Below the pieces are notes generated by a model. That model was given only the letters and a program-made list of their open reading frames with translations. It did no database searches and was not told the origin of the DNA. Shown piece by piece: positions 24,579 through 33,804 of a stretch of 64,000 nucleotides of DNA. The DNA comes from CAVVXX01 sp052389895. GTDB taxonomy: Bacteria > Pseudomonadota > Alphaproteobacteria > Micropepsales > Micropepsaceae. Both the position numbers and the translations under genes were made by a program. The stretch lies in the NCBI GenBank assembly GCA_052389895.1, contig JBQTHM010000003.1:34066-98065 (forward strand), read 5' to 3'. How positions within the stretch are numbered: the stretch's first letter is position 1; each line of letters begins with the position of its first letter.

Positions 24579-25987
24579 GCCAGCAGCTTGCCCGGGTTCA
24601 GGATGTTGTTTGGGTCCAGCATGCACTTGAGCGCTCGCATGACTTCGAGTTCGGTGGCGTTCTTGTAGCGTGAAAGCTCGTCGCGTTTGGCAAGGCCAAT
24701 TCCGTGTTCAGCGCTTATTGAACCGCCGGCCCGGCGTGCTTCGTCATGCACGACGCGTTCGAGTTTCTCGCGCGCGGTCAAAAGTGCGGCGTCGTCACCC
24801 GGCGGAGCAGCGATATTGAAGTGGATATTACCGTCGCCGATATGACCAAATGCTACGGGTCGCGCACCGGGCAAGACGGCGATAACCGCCGTATTGGCGC
24901 GTTCGAGAAACTCGGCGATCCGGGAAAGCGGCAAAGAGACATCGTGCTTGACCGACGCGCCCTCAAGTTTTTGCGCTTCCGAAAGCGTTTCGCGAAGGCG
25001 CCAAAGGGCAGCACGGTCGCGTTCGTTCTTTGCAAACACGGCATCGGTGAGAAGTCCGGCGTCAACTGCCTGTTCAAAGGCGCTTTCAAGCGCGGGTAGC
25101 GCGTCGAAAGCTGGCGGATTTGAAACCTCGGCCAGCATGAACCAGCCCTTGTGCGGCTGAAGGGGGTCGGACGTGCCGGGAATGTGCTTGAGAACGAGAT
25201 CCAGGCCCGCGCGCGAGATGATCTCAAAGGCCGTCACGAGCCCGCCCGTCGCCTCCTGCAGCCGGTTGAGAAGGGGAAGGGCGGCCGCAGCGGATGCAAT
25301 GGCGGCGAAAACAGTGGAATACGAACGTGGCCTCGGAAACAGCTTAAGCGCGGCCGCGGTTATGATCCCGAGCGTGCCCTCGGCGCCAATAAACAGGTGC
25401 TTCAGGTCATAACCCGTATTGTCCTTTCGCAGCGTACGCAACATATCCAGCACGCGTCCGTCGGCCAGCACGACCTCTATGCCGAGCACAAGGTCCCGCG
25501 CCACACCGTAATGAAGCACTCCGACGCCGCCGGCATTTGTGGAAAGATTTCCGCCAATGGTGCAGGAGCCTTCCGCAGCAAGGCTAAGCGGAAACAGCCG
25601 GTCAACATCGGTCGCCGCTTTTTGAATGTTGGCGAGCACAACGCCAGCCTCTGCGATCAGCGAGTTTTCGACCGCGTTTACGCCGCGAACGCGATTCATG
25701 CGCTCAAGCGAGAGCAGCACTTCGCCCTGCGTCGGGATTTGCCCGCCGACCAGACCCGTGTTGCCACCTTGCGGCACAAGCGGTGTATGCATCTCGTTGC
25801 AGATAGCAAGGATGCGCGAAACGGCACCGGTCGTGTTTGGTTTGAGCAGGAGCGGCGTCTTTCCGTGCCAGCGCCCACGCCATTCGGAGAGGTGAGGCGC
25901 GATTTCATCTGCATTTTCGCTGAAACCGCCAACGCCGGCAGCATCTTTGAGGCGGCGTAGAACGATAGGGGAGATCGTCTTGTTCAT
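24575..25987 (-). CDS. FAD-binding D-2-hydroxyacid dehydrogenase (GlcD/D2HGDH type)
   Basis: This is a 470-residue flavoprotein with a VAO-type FAD domain (VPQGGNTGLVGGQ, GCNL-type region SCTIGGNLSTNAGG, GAEGTLGIIT). The C-terminal cap has HIGDGNIHFN (metal and substrate His) and EHGIGLAK. The order matches D-2-hydroxyglutarate, D-lactate and glycolate dehydrogenases. Which acid it oxidises is uncertain; D-2-hydroxyglutarate is a reasonable guess. The ATG overlaps the TGA of the upstream Sua5 gene. Confidence 0.9.
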   Translation of the reverse strand: MNKTISPIVLRRLKDAAGVGGFSENADEIAPHLSEWRGRWHGKTPLLLKPNTTGAVSRILAICNEMHTPLVPQGGNTGLVGGQIPTQGEVLLSLERMNRVRGVNAVENSLIAEAGVVLANIQKAATDVDRLFPLSLAAEGSCTIGGNLSTNAGGVGVLHYGVARDLVLGIEVVLADGRVLDMLRTLRKDNTGYDLKHLFIGAEGTLGIITAAALKLFPRPRSYSTVFAAIASAAAALPLLNRLQEATGGLVTAFEIISRAGLDLVLKHIPGTSDPLQPHKGWFMLAEVSNPPAFDALPALESAFEQAVDAGLLTDAVFAKNERDRAALWRLRETLSEAQKLEGASVKHDVSLPLSRIAEFLERANTAVIAVLPGARPVAFGHIGDGNIHFNIAAPPGDDAALLTAREKLERVVHDEARRAGGSISAEHGIGLAKRDELSRYKNATELEVMRALKCMLDPNNILNPGKLLA

Positions 25988-26958
25988 GCTCGCGGTGCAG
26001 CCGCACGCTGCAGCCGGTCGTTGATGGCTTCGCCGAGGCCCGAATTCGGGATCGGCATGACCGCTATTGTTTGTGCGCCTGCGCGATCAAGCGCACGCAG
26101 CATGGCGAAGAAATTCGACGCCGCCTCGCGCAGGTCGCCGCGAAGGCTCAGGTTTTGCATTACGCACGCGCCTTGCGGGAGCTCCGGCCCGAATGCAAGC
26201 AGCGCCTCATTGTCCCGTACGTCCCGTGCATTCAGGCGGAGGCGTGCGCGCGGGGCATAGTGGCTTTGCATCTGCCCGGGCGATTGAATGGCATCGCCCG
26301 TCGGTTCACTGAGTAGGCCTCCAATCCGTTCGATTTTTTCGCGTGGGACCGCGCCCTTGCGCAACAGTACGGGCTTACTGTCTTCAAAGCCGACCACCGT
26401 CGATTCCAACCCGATTGTGCAAGGTCCGCCGTCCAGGATCAGGTTGACGCGGCCGCCCAGTTCATCCGCTACGTCGGCCGCAGTAGTCGGGCTGATTCGA
26501 CTCGAGCGGTTGGCGCTCGGCGCTGCTATTGGAACACCGGACGCGTCCAGAAGAGCGCGCGCGACCTCATGCGAAGGCGAGCGGACCGCCACCGTGTCAA
26601 GGCCCGCGCTAACAAGCAACGCAAGGGGTGAAGGCTCCCGTCTAGGCAGCACGAGGGTCAGGCCGCCCGGCCAAAACGCATCGGAGAGAGAGCGCGCGGT
26701 CGGGTTAAATTCCACAATCTCGACGGCTTCAAGCCGATCCAGCACATGCACAATGAGGGGATTGAAGCGTGGTCTTTCTTTGGCTGCGAATATCGCGCTG
26801 ACTGCAAAATCATCCAGTGCGTTCGCGCCAAGCCCATAGACCGTCTCGGTGGGAAAGACGACCAGTTTCCCCTCACGAATGAGCGCCGCAGCCTCGGCAA
26901 TCGCTCGCGGCGTTGCGGGGGAAATTGGCGTGGGGAAAGTGGGCACATCGTATTCCAT
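25984..26958 (-). CDS. L-threonylcarbamoyladenylate synthase (Sua5 type)
   Basis: The protein has 324 residues. The YrdC/TsaC domain (about 17-205) has FPTETVYGLGANA, the KERP motif and SANRSSRISP. The Sua5-type C-terminal domain follows after the linker SPGQMQSHYAP. It makes threonylcarbamoyl-AMP from threonine, bicarbonate and ATP for the t6A37 modification of ANN-reading tRNAs. The ATG at 26958 has no clear ribosome site; a GTG 12 nt on is possible. It is coupled to the FAD dehydrogenase gene. Confidence 0.92.
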   Translation of the reverse strand: MEYDVPTFPTPISPATPRAIAEAAALIREGKLVVFPTETVYGLGANALDDFAVSAIFAAKERPRFNPLIVHVLDRLEAVEIVEFNPTARSLSDAFWPGGLTLVLPRREPSPLALLVSAGLDTVAVRSPSHEVARALLDASGVPIAAPSANRSSRISPTTAADVADELGGRVNLILDGGPCTIGLESTVVGFEDSKPVLLRKGAVPREKIERIGGLLSEPTGDAIQSPGQMQSHYAPRARLRLNARDVRDNEALLAFGPELPQGACVMQNLSLRGDLREAASNFFAMLRALDRAGAQTIAVMPIPNSGLGEAINDRLQRAAAPRA

Positions 26959-27024
26959 GGAAGGAGTTTACAGATTTCAGCCGTTGCTGTGAAAGCAATG
27001 TGGAGGGAGCGTGCGGAGCTTCTG

Positions 27025-27579
27025 CTAGTCCTTCCGGACGGCGACCAGATCAACAGTCACTTTGACGGCATGAGCGACTGGCGTTTCGCCGGACCATTCA
27101 GGACCAGAACCCACGCCGAAATCTGAGCGCATGACGGTGACCTCTCCCTTCATATGCGCGCGGTCGCCCGAAATATTCAGCGTGAATGGCATCGTGACGG
27201 GCCGCGTGACACCGCGTATCGTGAGATCCCCGGCCGCTTCATACCGGTTTCGGCCTAGGGCACGAAAACTCCGCGCAATAAAACGGGAACGGGGAAAGCG
27301 CGCCGCGTCGAAGCCTTGGGCGCCAGGAAGGTTTTCATCGAGTTCCGCTTCGCCGGAAAAGGTGCTTGTCATGTCAATCTTAACATCGGCGCGGGCACGA
27401 GGAAGGTCGGCAGGATCGAATTCGATTTTTGCGTCCCATTTGCGAAACACCGCGGAAAATGAAGACCCGCTCCACTCGGCAACAAAGCCGAGCTTGCTTT
27501 GCGTGTGGTCGACCGCCCAGCTCGCCGCGTGGGCGGGCGCACCAAGCAGCATCAAAACGGCGAAGGCGGTTAATCTCAT
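27025..27579 (-). CDS. YceI family exported lipocalin-like protein (first copy)
   Basis: This is a 184-residue protein with a signal peptide (MRLTAFAVLMLLGAPAHAAS) and a YceI beta-barrel. YDV-type strands start at SWAVDHTQSKLGF, and DLTIRGVTRPVTMPF is the family motif. YceI barrels bind polyprenyl-type lipids such as ubiquinone analogues in structures solved from other bacteria. The ATG at 27579 overlaps the cytochrome b561 stop (ATGA). A second YceI gene lies on the other side of the cytochrome gene. Confidence 0.9.
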   Translation of the reverse strand: MRLTAFAVLMLLGAPAHAASWAVDHTQSKLGFVAEWSGSSFSAVFRKWDAKIEFDPADLPRARADVKIDMTSTFSGEAELDENLPGAQGFDAARFPRSRFIARSFRALGRNRYEAAGDLTIRGVTRPVTMPFTLNISGDRAHMKGEVTVMRSDFGVGSGPEWSGETPVAHAVKVTVDLVAVRKD

Positions 27580-28163
27580 CGCGGAATTCGGGTCCAAGGA
27601 AGCATGCGGAGCAATGTGGTGTCGCGGTCCCAAAAATGATGTTTGAGGGCGGCGGCCACATGCAACGTGATTAGCGCAATGGCAAGATAGGCAAGCCATT
27701 TATGCGTTTCGCGAATATCGCCAATTATCAGCTGCTTCCGTACGCGAGGAAGTTCTGCCAGAAACGGCAGATGAGGCCATTCGAACAAGCCGAACCAGAT
27801 TGTGGGAATGCCAAGTGGCGAGGAGGACACCATGGCCCAACCAGAAAGCGGTATGGCAATGATGAGTACGTAAAATGTGTAATGCACTGCACGCGCTGCG
27901 ACGCGTTCCCAAGTTGGCGTGCCGGCCACGAGGCCAGGCATTGGGTTGACGGCACGCCATAATACGCGCGTCACACTCAGAACGAGAATGGACAGTCCAT
28001 TGGACTTGTGAATCTGGATCCACCAGAGGCGGTTTGGGTCGGAACGCGGCAATTCACCCAAATAAAGCCCAAGCCACAGATTGAAAATTACTGCGGCTGC
28101 AATCAGCCAATGCAGTCCCGCGGCCACATTGCCGTAGCGGGCATCCGTATCGCGCGCGGGCAA
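27576..28163 (-). CDS. cytochrome b561
   Basis: This is a 195-residue membrane protein with four hydrophobic helices and the haem-ligand His residues of diheme b561: ALHW near the start, IHKSNGL, and ETHKW plus LHVAAALKHH in the last helices. It should pass electrons between quinol and periplasmic acceptors. The TTG at 28163 is one base after the TAA of the upstream YceI gene with AGGAAAAG before it, so I prefer it; an ATG at 28214 would overlap that gene by 50 nt. E. coli has the same pairing (yceJ-yceI). Confidence 0.88.
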   Translation of the reverse strand: MPARDTDARYGNVAAGLHWLIAAAVIFNLWLGLYLGELPRSDPNRLWWIQIHKSNGLSILVLSVTRVLWRAVNPMPGLVAGTPTWERVAARAVHYTFYVLIIAIPLSGWAMVSSSPLGIPTIWFGLFEWPHLPFLAELPRVRKQLIIGDIRETHKWLAYLAIALITLHVAAALKHHFWDRDTTLLRMLPWTRIPR

Positions 28164-28164
28164 G

Positions 28165-28773
28165 TTATTTCTTTTCCTGGATGAATTCCGCTTCGATGAG
28201 AAGCGTGACGGCATCGCTCACCATTGGCGCCCAACGCATGACGACGAGATCGAAGTCACTTCTCTTCAATTCCGCAGTGGCGGAGAATCCAAGGCGTGCT
28301 GCGCCATTATTGGCCTCTGTCATGCCGTGAAATCGGGTGCGCAGCGTCACCGGTCTGGTGACGCCGTGCAGTGTGAGATCGCCTGTGATGTCCCCGGTAT
28401 TGGGTCCGGTCCGCCTGATGTCAGTGGACTTGAATGTCGCCTTGGGGAACCTGTCCGTATGGAATACTGCGGCGGAGAGCAACTCGTTGCGAAGTTTTTC
28501 ACTCGGAGTGTTCGCACTGGTCATATCGACGTCAACCGTGACCCTGCTTTTTTCGGGATTTTTGGCGTCGTACTTCAAAGTACCCGAAGCCTTGCCGAAG
28601 GACCCGAAATAGGGACTGATCCCCAGGTGCAGGATAGTGAAGATCACCTGTGTGTGGTTTGGTTCGACCCGATAACTGCCGCTTGGCGCAACCGCCGGGT
28701 CCGTGATGACAGTCGGCTGCGCGAGAGCTGCGGTTGCGGCGAAAATGCCCGCCGCAAGAACAATTCGCTTCAT
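28165..28773 (-). CDS. YceI family exported protein (second copy)
   Basis: This 202-residue protein has a signal peptide (MKRIVLAAGIFAATAALAQ) and a YceI barrel with SYRVEPNHTQVIFTILHLGI and DLTLHGVTRPVTL. AGGAG seven bases before the ATG at 28773 fixes the start. It heads the operon YceI-b561-YceI and is divergent from the secreted nuclease gene. The two YceI copies are clearly different in sequence, so this is not a recent duplication. Their division of labour is unknown. Confidence 0.9.
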   Translation of the reverse strand: MKRIVLAAGIFAATAALAQPTVITDPAVAPSGSYRVEPNHTQVIFTILHLGISPYFGSFGKASGTLKYDAKNPEKSRVTVDVDMTSANTPSEKLRNELLSAAVFHTDRFPKATFKSTDIRRTGPNTGDITGDLTLHGVTRPVTLRTRFHGMTEANNGAARLGFSATAELKRSDFDLVVMRWAPMVSDAVTLLIEAEFIQEKK

Positions 28774-28885
28774 GAGTTCGCTCCTGTCCATAGGGCAAGG
28801 TAGCCGATCGTATGTAGACCGCAAATGCCCCGTTTGGAGTGGCAATAGCTGTGCGTACTGCATAGGCGCGGCGTATGCTGGGCGT

Positions 28886-29716
28886 GTGGGGAAGCTCCGC
28901 CTAATTTCGTTGGCAGTCGGCTTGTTTGCCTGCATCGGACGGGTAGACGCCGCCTGCCCGAAAACGGGGCAAAGAGACGTCGCGGTAAAGAGCATTACTG
29001 ATGGCGACACATTCGTCACGGCTGACGGGCGGGAGGTGGAGCTGGCGGGAGTGCTCGCGCCGGGATCGGACGGCAACACCGGTCAATACAAGCGCCGGGC
29101 GCGTGAGACACTTTCAAAGCTGCTCAATCGCGGTGCCGTTAGCCTGGCGCTCCCTGCGGCGGCGACGGACCGTTATGGCCGGTTGCGGGCGCAAGTGTTC
29201 GTGGATGACGCCTGGGCGCAGGGCGTCTTATTACGTGAAGGTCAGGTGCGTGCGGTGCCTGATGCATTCAGCAGCGAATGCGCCGCTGAACTTCTGGCAA
29301 TCGAGTCGGAAGCAAGAACGCAGCATCGCGGTCATTGGGGTGGCGGGCAATTCACCGTACGTTCGCCGGAGCAACTGGACGGAACGATCGGTACTTTTCA
29401 GGTCGTTGAAGGAACCGTGCAGAATGTAACCATGCGCCGCGGCCGCGCGTATGTGAATTTCGGAGCCGATTGGCGCACCGATTTTACGGTCACGGTTGCA
29501 CCAGAGGACATGCCGCGCTTTCGCGAAGCCGGCGTTGTCTTGCGGCGGCTGAAGGGCAACCGCGTCCGTGTTCGCGGCTGGGTGGAATCGTATTACGGCC
29601 CGCAGATGGGTCTTGCCCTGCCGCAAGCGCTCGAGGATTTGGAGCCGCCAAAAGTGCGCGCAAAAAAGAAGCGGCCCAGAAGCAAGACCTCCAGGCCGCG
29701 ACGTTCCGTCCGTTAG
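28886..29716 (+). CDS. exported thermonuclease-like (SNase) protein
   Basis: The protein has 276 residues. A signal peptide (about 1-22, MGKLRLISLAVGLFACIGRVDA from a GTG) precedes an SNase domain with VKSITDGDTFVTADGREVEL and DRYGRLRAQVFV, which carry the metal Asp and catalytic Arg of staphylococcal-type nucleases. About 130 further residues contain VEGTVQNVTMRRGRAYVNFG, a small OB-like region, and a very basic tail. It may degrade nucleic acids outside the cytoplasm, but activity is unproven. The 3' end is 3 nt from the convergent carD end. Confidence 0.83.
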   Translation: MGKLRLISLAVGLFACIGRVDAACPKTGQRDVAVKSITDGDTFVTADGREVELAGVLAPGSDGNTGQYKRRARETLSKLLNRGAVSLALPAAATDRYGRLRAQVFVDDAWAQGVLLREGQVRAVPDAFSSECAAELLAIESEARTQHRGHWGGGQFTVRSPEQLDGTIGTFQVVEGTVQNVTMRRGRAYVNFGADWRTDFTVTVAPEDMPRFREAGVVLRRLKGNRVRVRGWVESYYGPQMGLALPQALEDLEPPKVRAKKKRPRSKTSRPRRSVR

Positions 29717-29719
29717 CGA

Positions 29720-30277
29720 TTACGCTGCCTTCTTCATCAGCACGCTTTCCACACGCTTCATCGCAGCCTGTTCGTCGATACGCTCGATTGCGGCCACCTC
29801 GCGGGCCATGCGGGCAAGCGCTGCCTCATAAAGCTGCCGCTCGCTATAGCTCTGCTCCGGCTGGCCCGAGGCACGGTGCAGGTCGCGCACCACTTCGGCG
29901 ATCGACACGAGGTCACCGGAATTGATTTTCGCTTCGTATTCCTGCGCGCGCCGGCTCCACATCGTCCGCTTTATGCGCGCGCGCCCCCTCAGCGTGTTAA
30001 GTGCGGTCGCCACAACGTCGGGCGTGGACAGCTTGCGCATGCCCACGGATTTCGCCTTCAAAGTTGGCACCCGAAGGATCATCTTGTCCTTCTCGAACGA
30101 GATGACAAACAATTCCAGCTTGTGTCCGGCGACTTCCTGCTCTTCGATCTTGACGATGCGGCCGACGCCATGCGTCGGGTAAACGACAAAATCGCCCGTA
30201 CGGAATTCATGCTTCTTTGCCTGAGCGGGAGCCTTCGCTGGCGCCGGGCTTGGAATTTTTTTCTTCACAATCGCCAT
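29720..30277 (-). CDS. CarD family transcriptional regulator
   Basis: The protein has 185 residues. After a Lys/Pro/Ala-rich leader (about 1-22), the RNA-polymerase-binding Tudor-like domain starts at FRTGDFVVYPTHGVGRI, and the helical DNA-binding half includes RRAQEYEAKINSGDL and ERQLYEAALARMAREV. CarD binds the RNAP beta subunit and stabilises open promoter complexes, including at rRNA promoters. GAGG precedes the ATG at 30277. Its neighbours FdxA, S4 and helicase form a block that I recall as conserved in alphaproteobacteria. Confidence 0.93.
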   Translation of the reverse strand: MAIVKKKIPSPAPAKAPAQAKKHEFRTGDFVVYPTHGVGRIVKIEEQEVAGHKLELFVISFEKDKMILRVPTLKAKSVGMRKLSTPDVVATALNTLRGRARIKRTMWSRRAQEYEAKINSGDLVSIAEVVRDLHRASGQPEQSYSERQLYEAALARMAREVAAIERIDEQAAMKRVESVLMKKAA

Positions 30278-30565
30278 GGATCCGTCCTCTGTATCGCCCC
30301 CCACGAAGCGGCCTTCGCACTTGCGAGACGCGCCCGCAAAAAACTCCCCCCGCGGGAACTCCCCGCCGAACGGTTCACAAATTTTCGAACTCAGGGGCGC
30401 GCCTAGTGTGCCGATTCAATAAGCCTCGTATAGCACGGAATTCGTCAAAAGTGAAGCAGGACCGGGATACAACCTTTTGAAGGATAGAGCTTATTTTCTC
30501 TCTAGCCCGTTCCGAAGCGCCAGCTCTTGGCGCACCACACGCAATTTTTGTTCAAAATCGCCCGG
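30278..30565. other. gap between fdxA end and carD start
   Basis: These 288 nt upstream of carD contain a hairpin on the minus strand (GCGCCA/TGGCGC at 30517-30533) soon after the fdxA stop, without a T tract. A TTGACG hexamer on the minus strand (30449-30444) could be a -35 box of a carD promoter, with only a poor -10 match 17-18 nt on. I find no convincing coding frame. Confidence 0.4.
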
Positions 30566-30904
30566 CTACGATCCTTTGCCTGGTTTGGGACTGAAGAACT
30601 TCTCGAACTTGTTGTTAACCGTGTCGAACTCCCTGGCGTCTGGGGGCGGCACCCCTTTCTGCCGGATGTTTGGCCAGACTTTTGCGTATTCGGCATTCAA
30701 TTCGAGCCAGTGCTCAAGCCCCGCCTGCGTGTCAGGTTTGATCGCATCTACTGGGCATTCGGGCTCGCAGACGCCGCAATCGATGCATTCATCAGGGTGA
30801 ATAACCAGCATATTTTCGCCCTCGTAGAAACAATCCACGGGACAGACTTCGACGCAGTCCATGTATTTGCATTTGATGCAGGCATCAACGACGACGTAGG
30901 TCAT
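30566..30904 (-). CDS. fdxA: 7Fe ferredoxin FdxA
   Basis: This 112-residue ferredoxin has one [3Fe-4S] and one [4Fe-4S] site. Cys9, Cys17 and Cys50 fit the 3Fe cluster, and Cys21, Cys40, Cys43 and Cys46 the 4Fe cluster, as in Azotobacter FdI. The C-terminal helix region (about 58-112) is the usual extension. It is a cytoplasmic electron carrier. The start ATG at 30904 gives the canonical MTYVVVDACIKC. Confidence 0.94.
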   Translation of the reverse strand: MTYVVVDACIKCKYMDCVEVCPVDCFYEGENMLVIHPDECIDCGVCEPECPVDAIKPDTQAGLEHWLELNAEYAKVWPNIRQKGVPPPDAREFDTVNNKFEKFFSPKPGKGS

Positions 30905-30961
30905 TCGCATCTCCGGCAACACTTAGGCATTAGGCCGGTGGTCTTCACCAATCAAGCGGTC

Positions 30962-31225
30962 CTATTGCAGCAGTTCGTACAAAGTCCGTGCCTCCGCGGG
31001 CGGGCCACGGCGCGCGCCCAGCGCAAGGACCCGGAGCAATACGATGTCATGCGCGCGCGGAATTGTAAGTACATCGCCGGGGCGTACCGTCGCACTCGGT
31101 TTCTCTACGCGGGCGCCGTTCAGGCGTATCAGTCCGGTTCCCGCCCTTCTCTGTGCAAGTGCGCGCGTTTTGCAGAAACGGGCGCGCCACAACCATTTGT
31201 CTATGCGTAGCGTTTCGCGCTCCAC
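30962..31225 (-). CDS. S4 domain RNA-binding protein (Hsp15-like)
   Basis: The protein has 87 residues. The S4 domain runs from LRIDKWLWRARFCKTRALAQ through GLIRLNGARVEKPSATVRPGD. Hsp15 (HslR) proteins bind stalled 50S-nascent chain complexes. The GTG at 31225 has AGGCGG seven bases before it; a TTG at 31231 would overlap the helicase TGA. It follows the helicase gene immediately, so the two probably share an mRNA. Confidence 0.85.
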   Translation of the reverse strand: MERETLRIDKWLWRARFCKTRALAQRRAGTGLIRLNGARVEKPSATVRPGDVLTIPRAHDIVLLRVLALGARRGPPAEARTLYELLQ

Positions 31226-31227
31226 GA

Positions 31228-33804
31228 TCAATCCGCCTGAATAAGTGCAGCAAGCTCCGCGAATGGGGAATGCGGCTTGCCCACGGCGCGTCTTTCCGCC
31301 GTGTCCCTGGCCCCAATGCGTTGGCGAGTGCGTTTCCACACCGGCGCAGATTCCGCTTTCGCCTGCATGCTACGCCAACCCAGCGAACGCGCAACATTAA
31401 TGCACTCGTCCGTGCTGCACCCAAGCAGCGAAGCCAGATCCAGGAGGGCTTCGTGTGCGTTGGTGGCCTTGCGCGACGCCTGCCACAACATGCCTTGCAT
31501 TCGCTCAACGATGTCGAGACGGATTGCGCGGCCAGCAACGACCCTAAATCCGGCCGCTCCCAGGAACGCCGTAGGCGTGTCTCCATCCGCCTCGAACGAG
31601 GTAAGCCCCGGCGGCGGGGGAGGCGGTATTCGCGCTTCCTTCGCGTGCACGGCCCAAAGCAGCGCTGCGAGAGCTGCCGGTTGCGGTTTCAACAGCGCCT
31701 GAAAGTAGATGCAGCGCCGGCTGAAATGAGCACCGAAAGGCCTCAGGGCCGTTGCAGCCGCGCGCACATCCGAGGGTAGCGTGGCTGACTGCCGGTCAAC
31801 GTTGCCAAGCGCTTCGCAGAGCTGAAACGCAATTCCGCGGGCAGACGCGGGCAGAGCCTTGGACCCGCGGGCCTCCACGGCGTCTCGAAGTAAAACAATC
31901 GGGCGAAGGAATTTTGCGATCCGGTTGGTGATCCATGCCTCCAGCCGCGCCTCGACAAGCTCGCGCGCGCTGTTTTTCAGCAAATCGTCGGCGACGATTT
32001 CCACGCGAGGCGTGAGCGCGTGCGCGCCCGCCGTGAGTTTGGCGACGATGGCTCCCGCCCACCAAAACTGTCCGTGCTCGCTCAGGTGGATTTCGGGGTC
32101 GGCCGCATGGGCAATTCTCCACGTGCGCGCCGCGATTTCACTTTCCAGCCCCCGGAGCGCGGCCGCGCGAATCGTGCGTCCATGAATGCCTTCGGCGCGC
32201 GGGTCGGGCGCAAAGTGAAATCCCTCGAGCTTGCCGATCGTTTCGCCGCCCAGTGACACTGCGCCGGATTCATCGAGGGTGACATCGAAGTAACTCCCCT
32301 CCCTAAGATGGCGCATGAGAACCGACGTGCGCCGGTCGATAAAGCGCAGGGTAAGGCGTTCGTGCAGCGCGTCTGAAAGGCGATCTTCGATGGCCCTGGT
32401 CAGCTCCTGCCAGTGGCCGGGATCCTCCGTCCAGCCTGACTTGTGCGCGGCGTAAGTCCAGGTGCGGATTTGGGCGAGACGCGCCGAAAGCGTATCTACA
32501 TCGCCGTCCACCACATCCAAACGCGCGAGCTGGCTTGCGATCCAATCGCCGGGAATCCATCCGTGCTCGCTCATCAGGTGACGAAAAATCTGCGCGACCA
32601 GCCGCGCATGTTCGTCTGGTGTCAGCTTGCGGAAATCCGGAAGCTGGCAGACCTCCCATAGCCTGCCCACGACCGCAGGCGACGTGCAGCGCGCGCGAAT
32701 ATCTTCGTCCTGCGCAAGCGTCATCAGAGTCCAGTGATCGGAGGAAGGCCGCGCCCTGATGAGGCCCCGCGGCGCCACAGGCGCATCGAGGCTGGCCAAC
32801 AGCGTGTCCACACTCGCAAAGTTCAGCGCACTATTGCGCCATTGCAAGACGCGAATGGGGTCATAGCGATGGTTTTCGATCTGCGCGACCAAGTCGTCAT
32901 CGAGCGGGTCGGCACCGCCAGTCACACCAAAGGTGCCGTCGTTCATATAGCGGCCCGCGCGGCCAGCGATCTGTCCGATTTCTTCGGCTTTGAGCGGACG
33001 CACGGTTATGCCGTCGAACTTTTCCAATGCCGCGAAAGCGACATGGTCCACGTCCATATTGAGGCCCATGCCGATGGCGTCTGTCGCGATGATGAAATCG
33101 ACATCGCCGGACTGGTAAAGCGCGACTTGGGCATTGCGCGTGCGCGGGCTGAGCGCGCCCGTGACGACGGCGGCTCCCCCCCGTTGGCTGCGGATTAGTT
33201 CGGCAAGGCCGTAGACGTCCTCCGTTGAAAACGCGACGATGGCCGAGCGGCGCGGCAGACGTGTGAGTTTTTTGCCGCCCGTATAGGCGAGATCGGAGAA
33301 GCGCGGCCGCGAAACGAAAACTGCCTGTTGCGCGAGCTTGGCGATCGCCGCGCGCATGGTGGCTGCGCCGAGGAGCATCGTTTCGTCTTCGCCGCGCGCG
33401 TTAAGCAGGCGATCGGTAAAAACGTGCCCGCGTTCCGGATCGGCGCAGAGTTGGATTTCGTCCACCGCTAGAAACGAAACTCGTAAGTTGACGGGCATCG
33501 CTTCCACAGTGCAGACGAAATAACGCGGGTGAGCCGGGATGATGCGCTCTTCGCCGGTAATAAGTGCGACATCGGCCGCACCATTGGCGCCCACAATCTT
33601 GTCGTACACCTCGCGCGCGAGCAGGCGCAGCGCCAGGCCGATCATGCCGCTGCGAAGCCCCAGCATGCGCTCGAGGGCAAAATGGGTCTTGCCGGTGTTC
33701 GTGGGGCCAAGCACGGCGGTCAACCGGCCAGGCCGGCCAAGCTGGCTGCCGGCGGCTTCGGCCCGCGCGGCGGGGCCAATGCCCCGCAAACGCTCATTAC
33801 GCAT
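31228..33804 (-). CDS. SUPV3L1/Suv3-like superfamily 2 RNA helicase
   Basis: This is an 858-residue helicase. Walker A is GPTNTGKTH (33-41), the DExH-type box is DEIQ (115-118), and motif VI is in QIAGRAGRY. The long C-terminal part includes a Suv3-type region and a Pro-rich stretch (RIPPPPPPG). Homologues act in mitochondrial RNA decay; the role in alphaproteobacteria is not settled. The ATG at 33804 precedes a short basic leader. It is divergent from methylmalonyl-CoA mutase across about 320 nt. Confidence 0.9.
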   Translation of the reverse strand: MRNERLRGIGPAARAEAAGSQLGRPGRLTAVLGPTNTGKTHFALERMLGLRSGMIGLALRLLAREVYDKIVGANGAADVALITGEERIIPAHPRYFVCTVEAMPVNLRVSFLAVDEIQLCADPERGHVFTDRLLNARGEDETMLLGAATMRAAIAKLAQQAVFVSRPRFSDLAYTGGKKLTRLPRRSAIVAFSTEDVYGLAELIRSQRGGAAVVTGALSPRTRNAQVALYQSGDVDFIIATDAIGMGLNMDVDHVAFAALEKFDGITVRPLKAEEIGQIAGRAGRYMNDGTFGVTGGADPLDDDLVAQIENHRYDPIRVLQWRNSALNFASVDTLLASLDAPVAPRGLIRARPSSDHWTLMTLAQDEDIRARCTSPAVVGRLWEVCQLPDFRKLTPDEHARLVAQIFRHLMSEHGWIPGDWIASQLARLDVVDGDVDTLSARLAQIRTWTYAAHKSGWTEDPGHWQELTRAIEDRLSDALHERLTLRFIDRRTSVLMRHLREGSYFDVTLDESGAVSLGGETIGKLEGFHFAPDPRAEGIHGRTIRAAALRGLESEIAARTWRIAHAADPEIHLSEHGQFWWAGAIVAKLTAGAHALTPRVEIVADDLLKNSARELVEARLEAWITNRIAKFLRPIVLLRDAVEARGSKALPASARGIAFQLCEALGNVDRQSATLPSDVRAAATALRPFGAHFSRRCIYFQALLKPQPAALAALLWAVHAKEARIPPPPPPGLTSFEADGDTPTAFLGAAGFRVVAGRAIRLDIVERMQGMLWQASRKATNAHEALLDLASLLGCSTDECINVARSLGWRSMQAKAESAPVWKRTRQRIGARDTAERRAVGKPHSPFAELAALIQAD

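Noticed and set aside
30517..30533. A hairpin after fdxA as an intrinsic terminator
   Set aside because: The stem is only 6 bp and no T tract follows on the minus strand.
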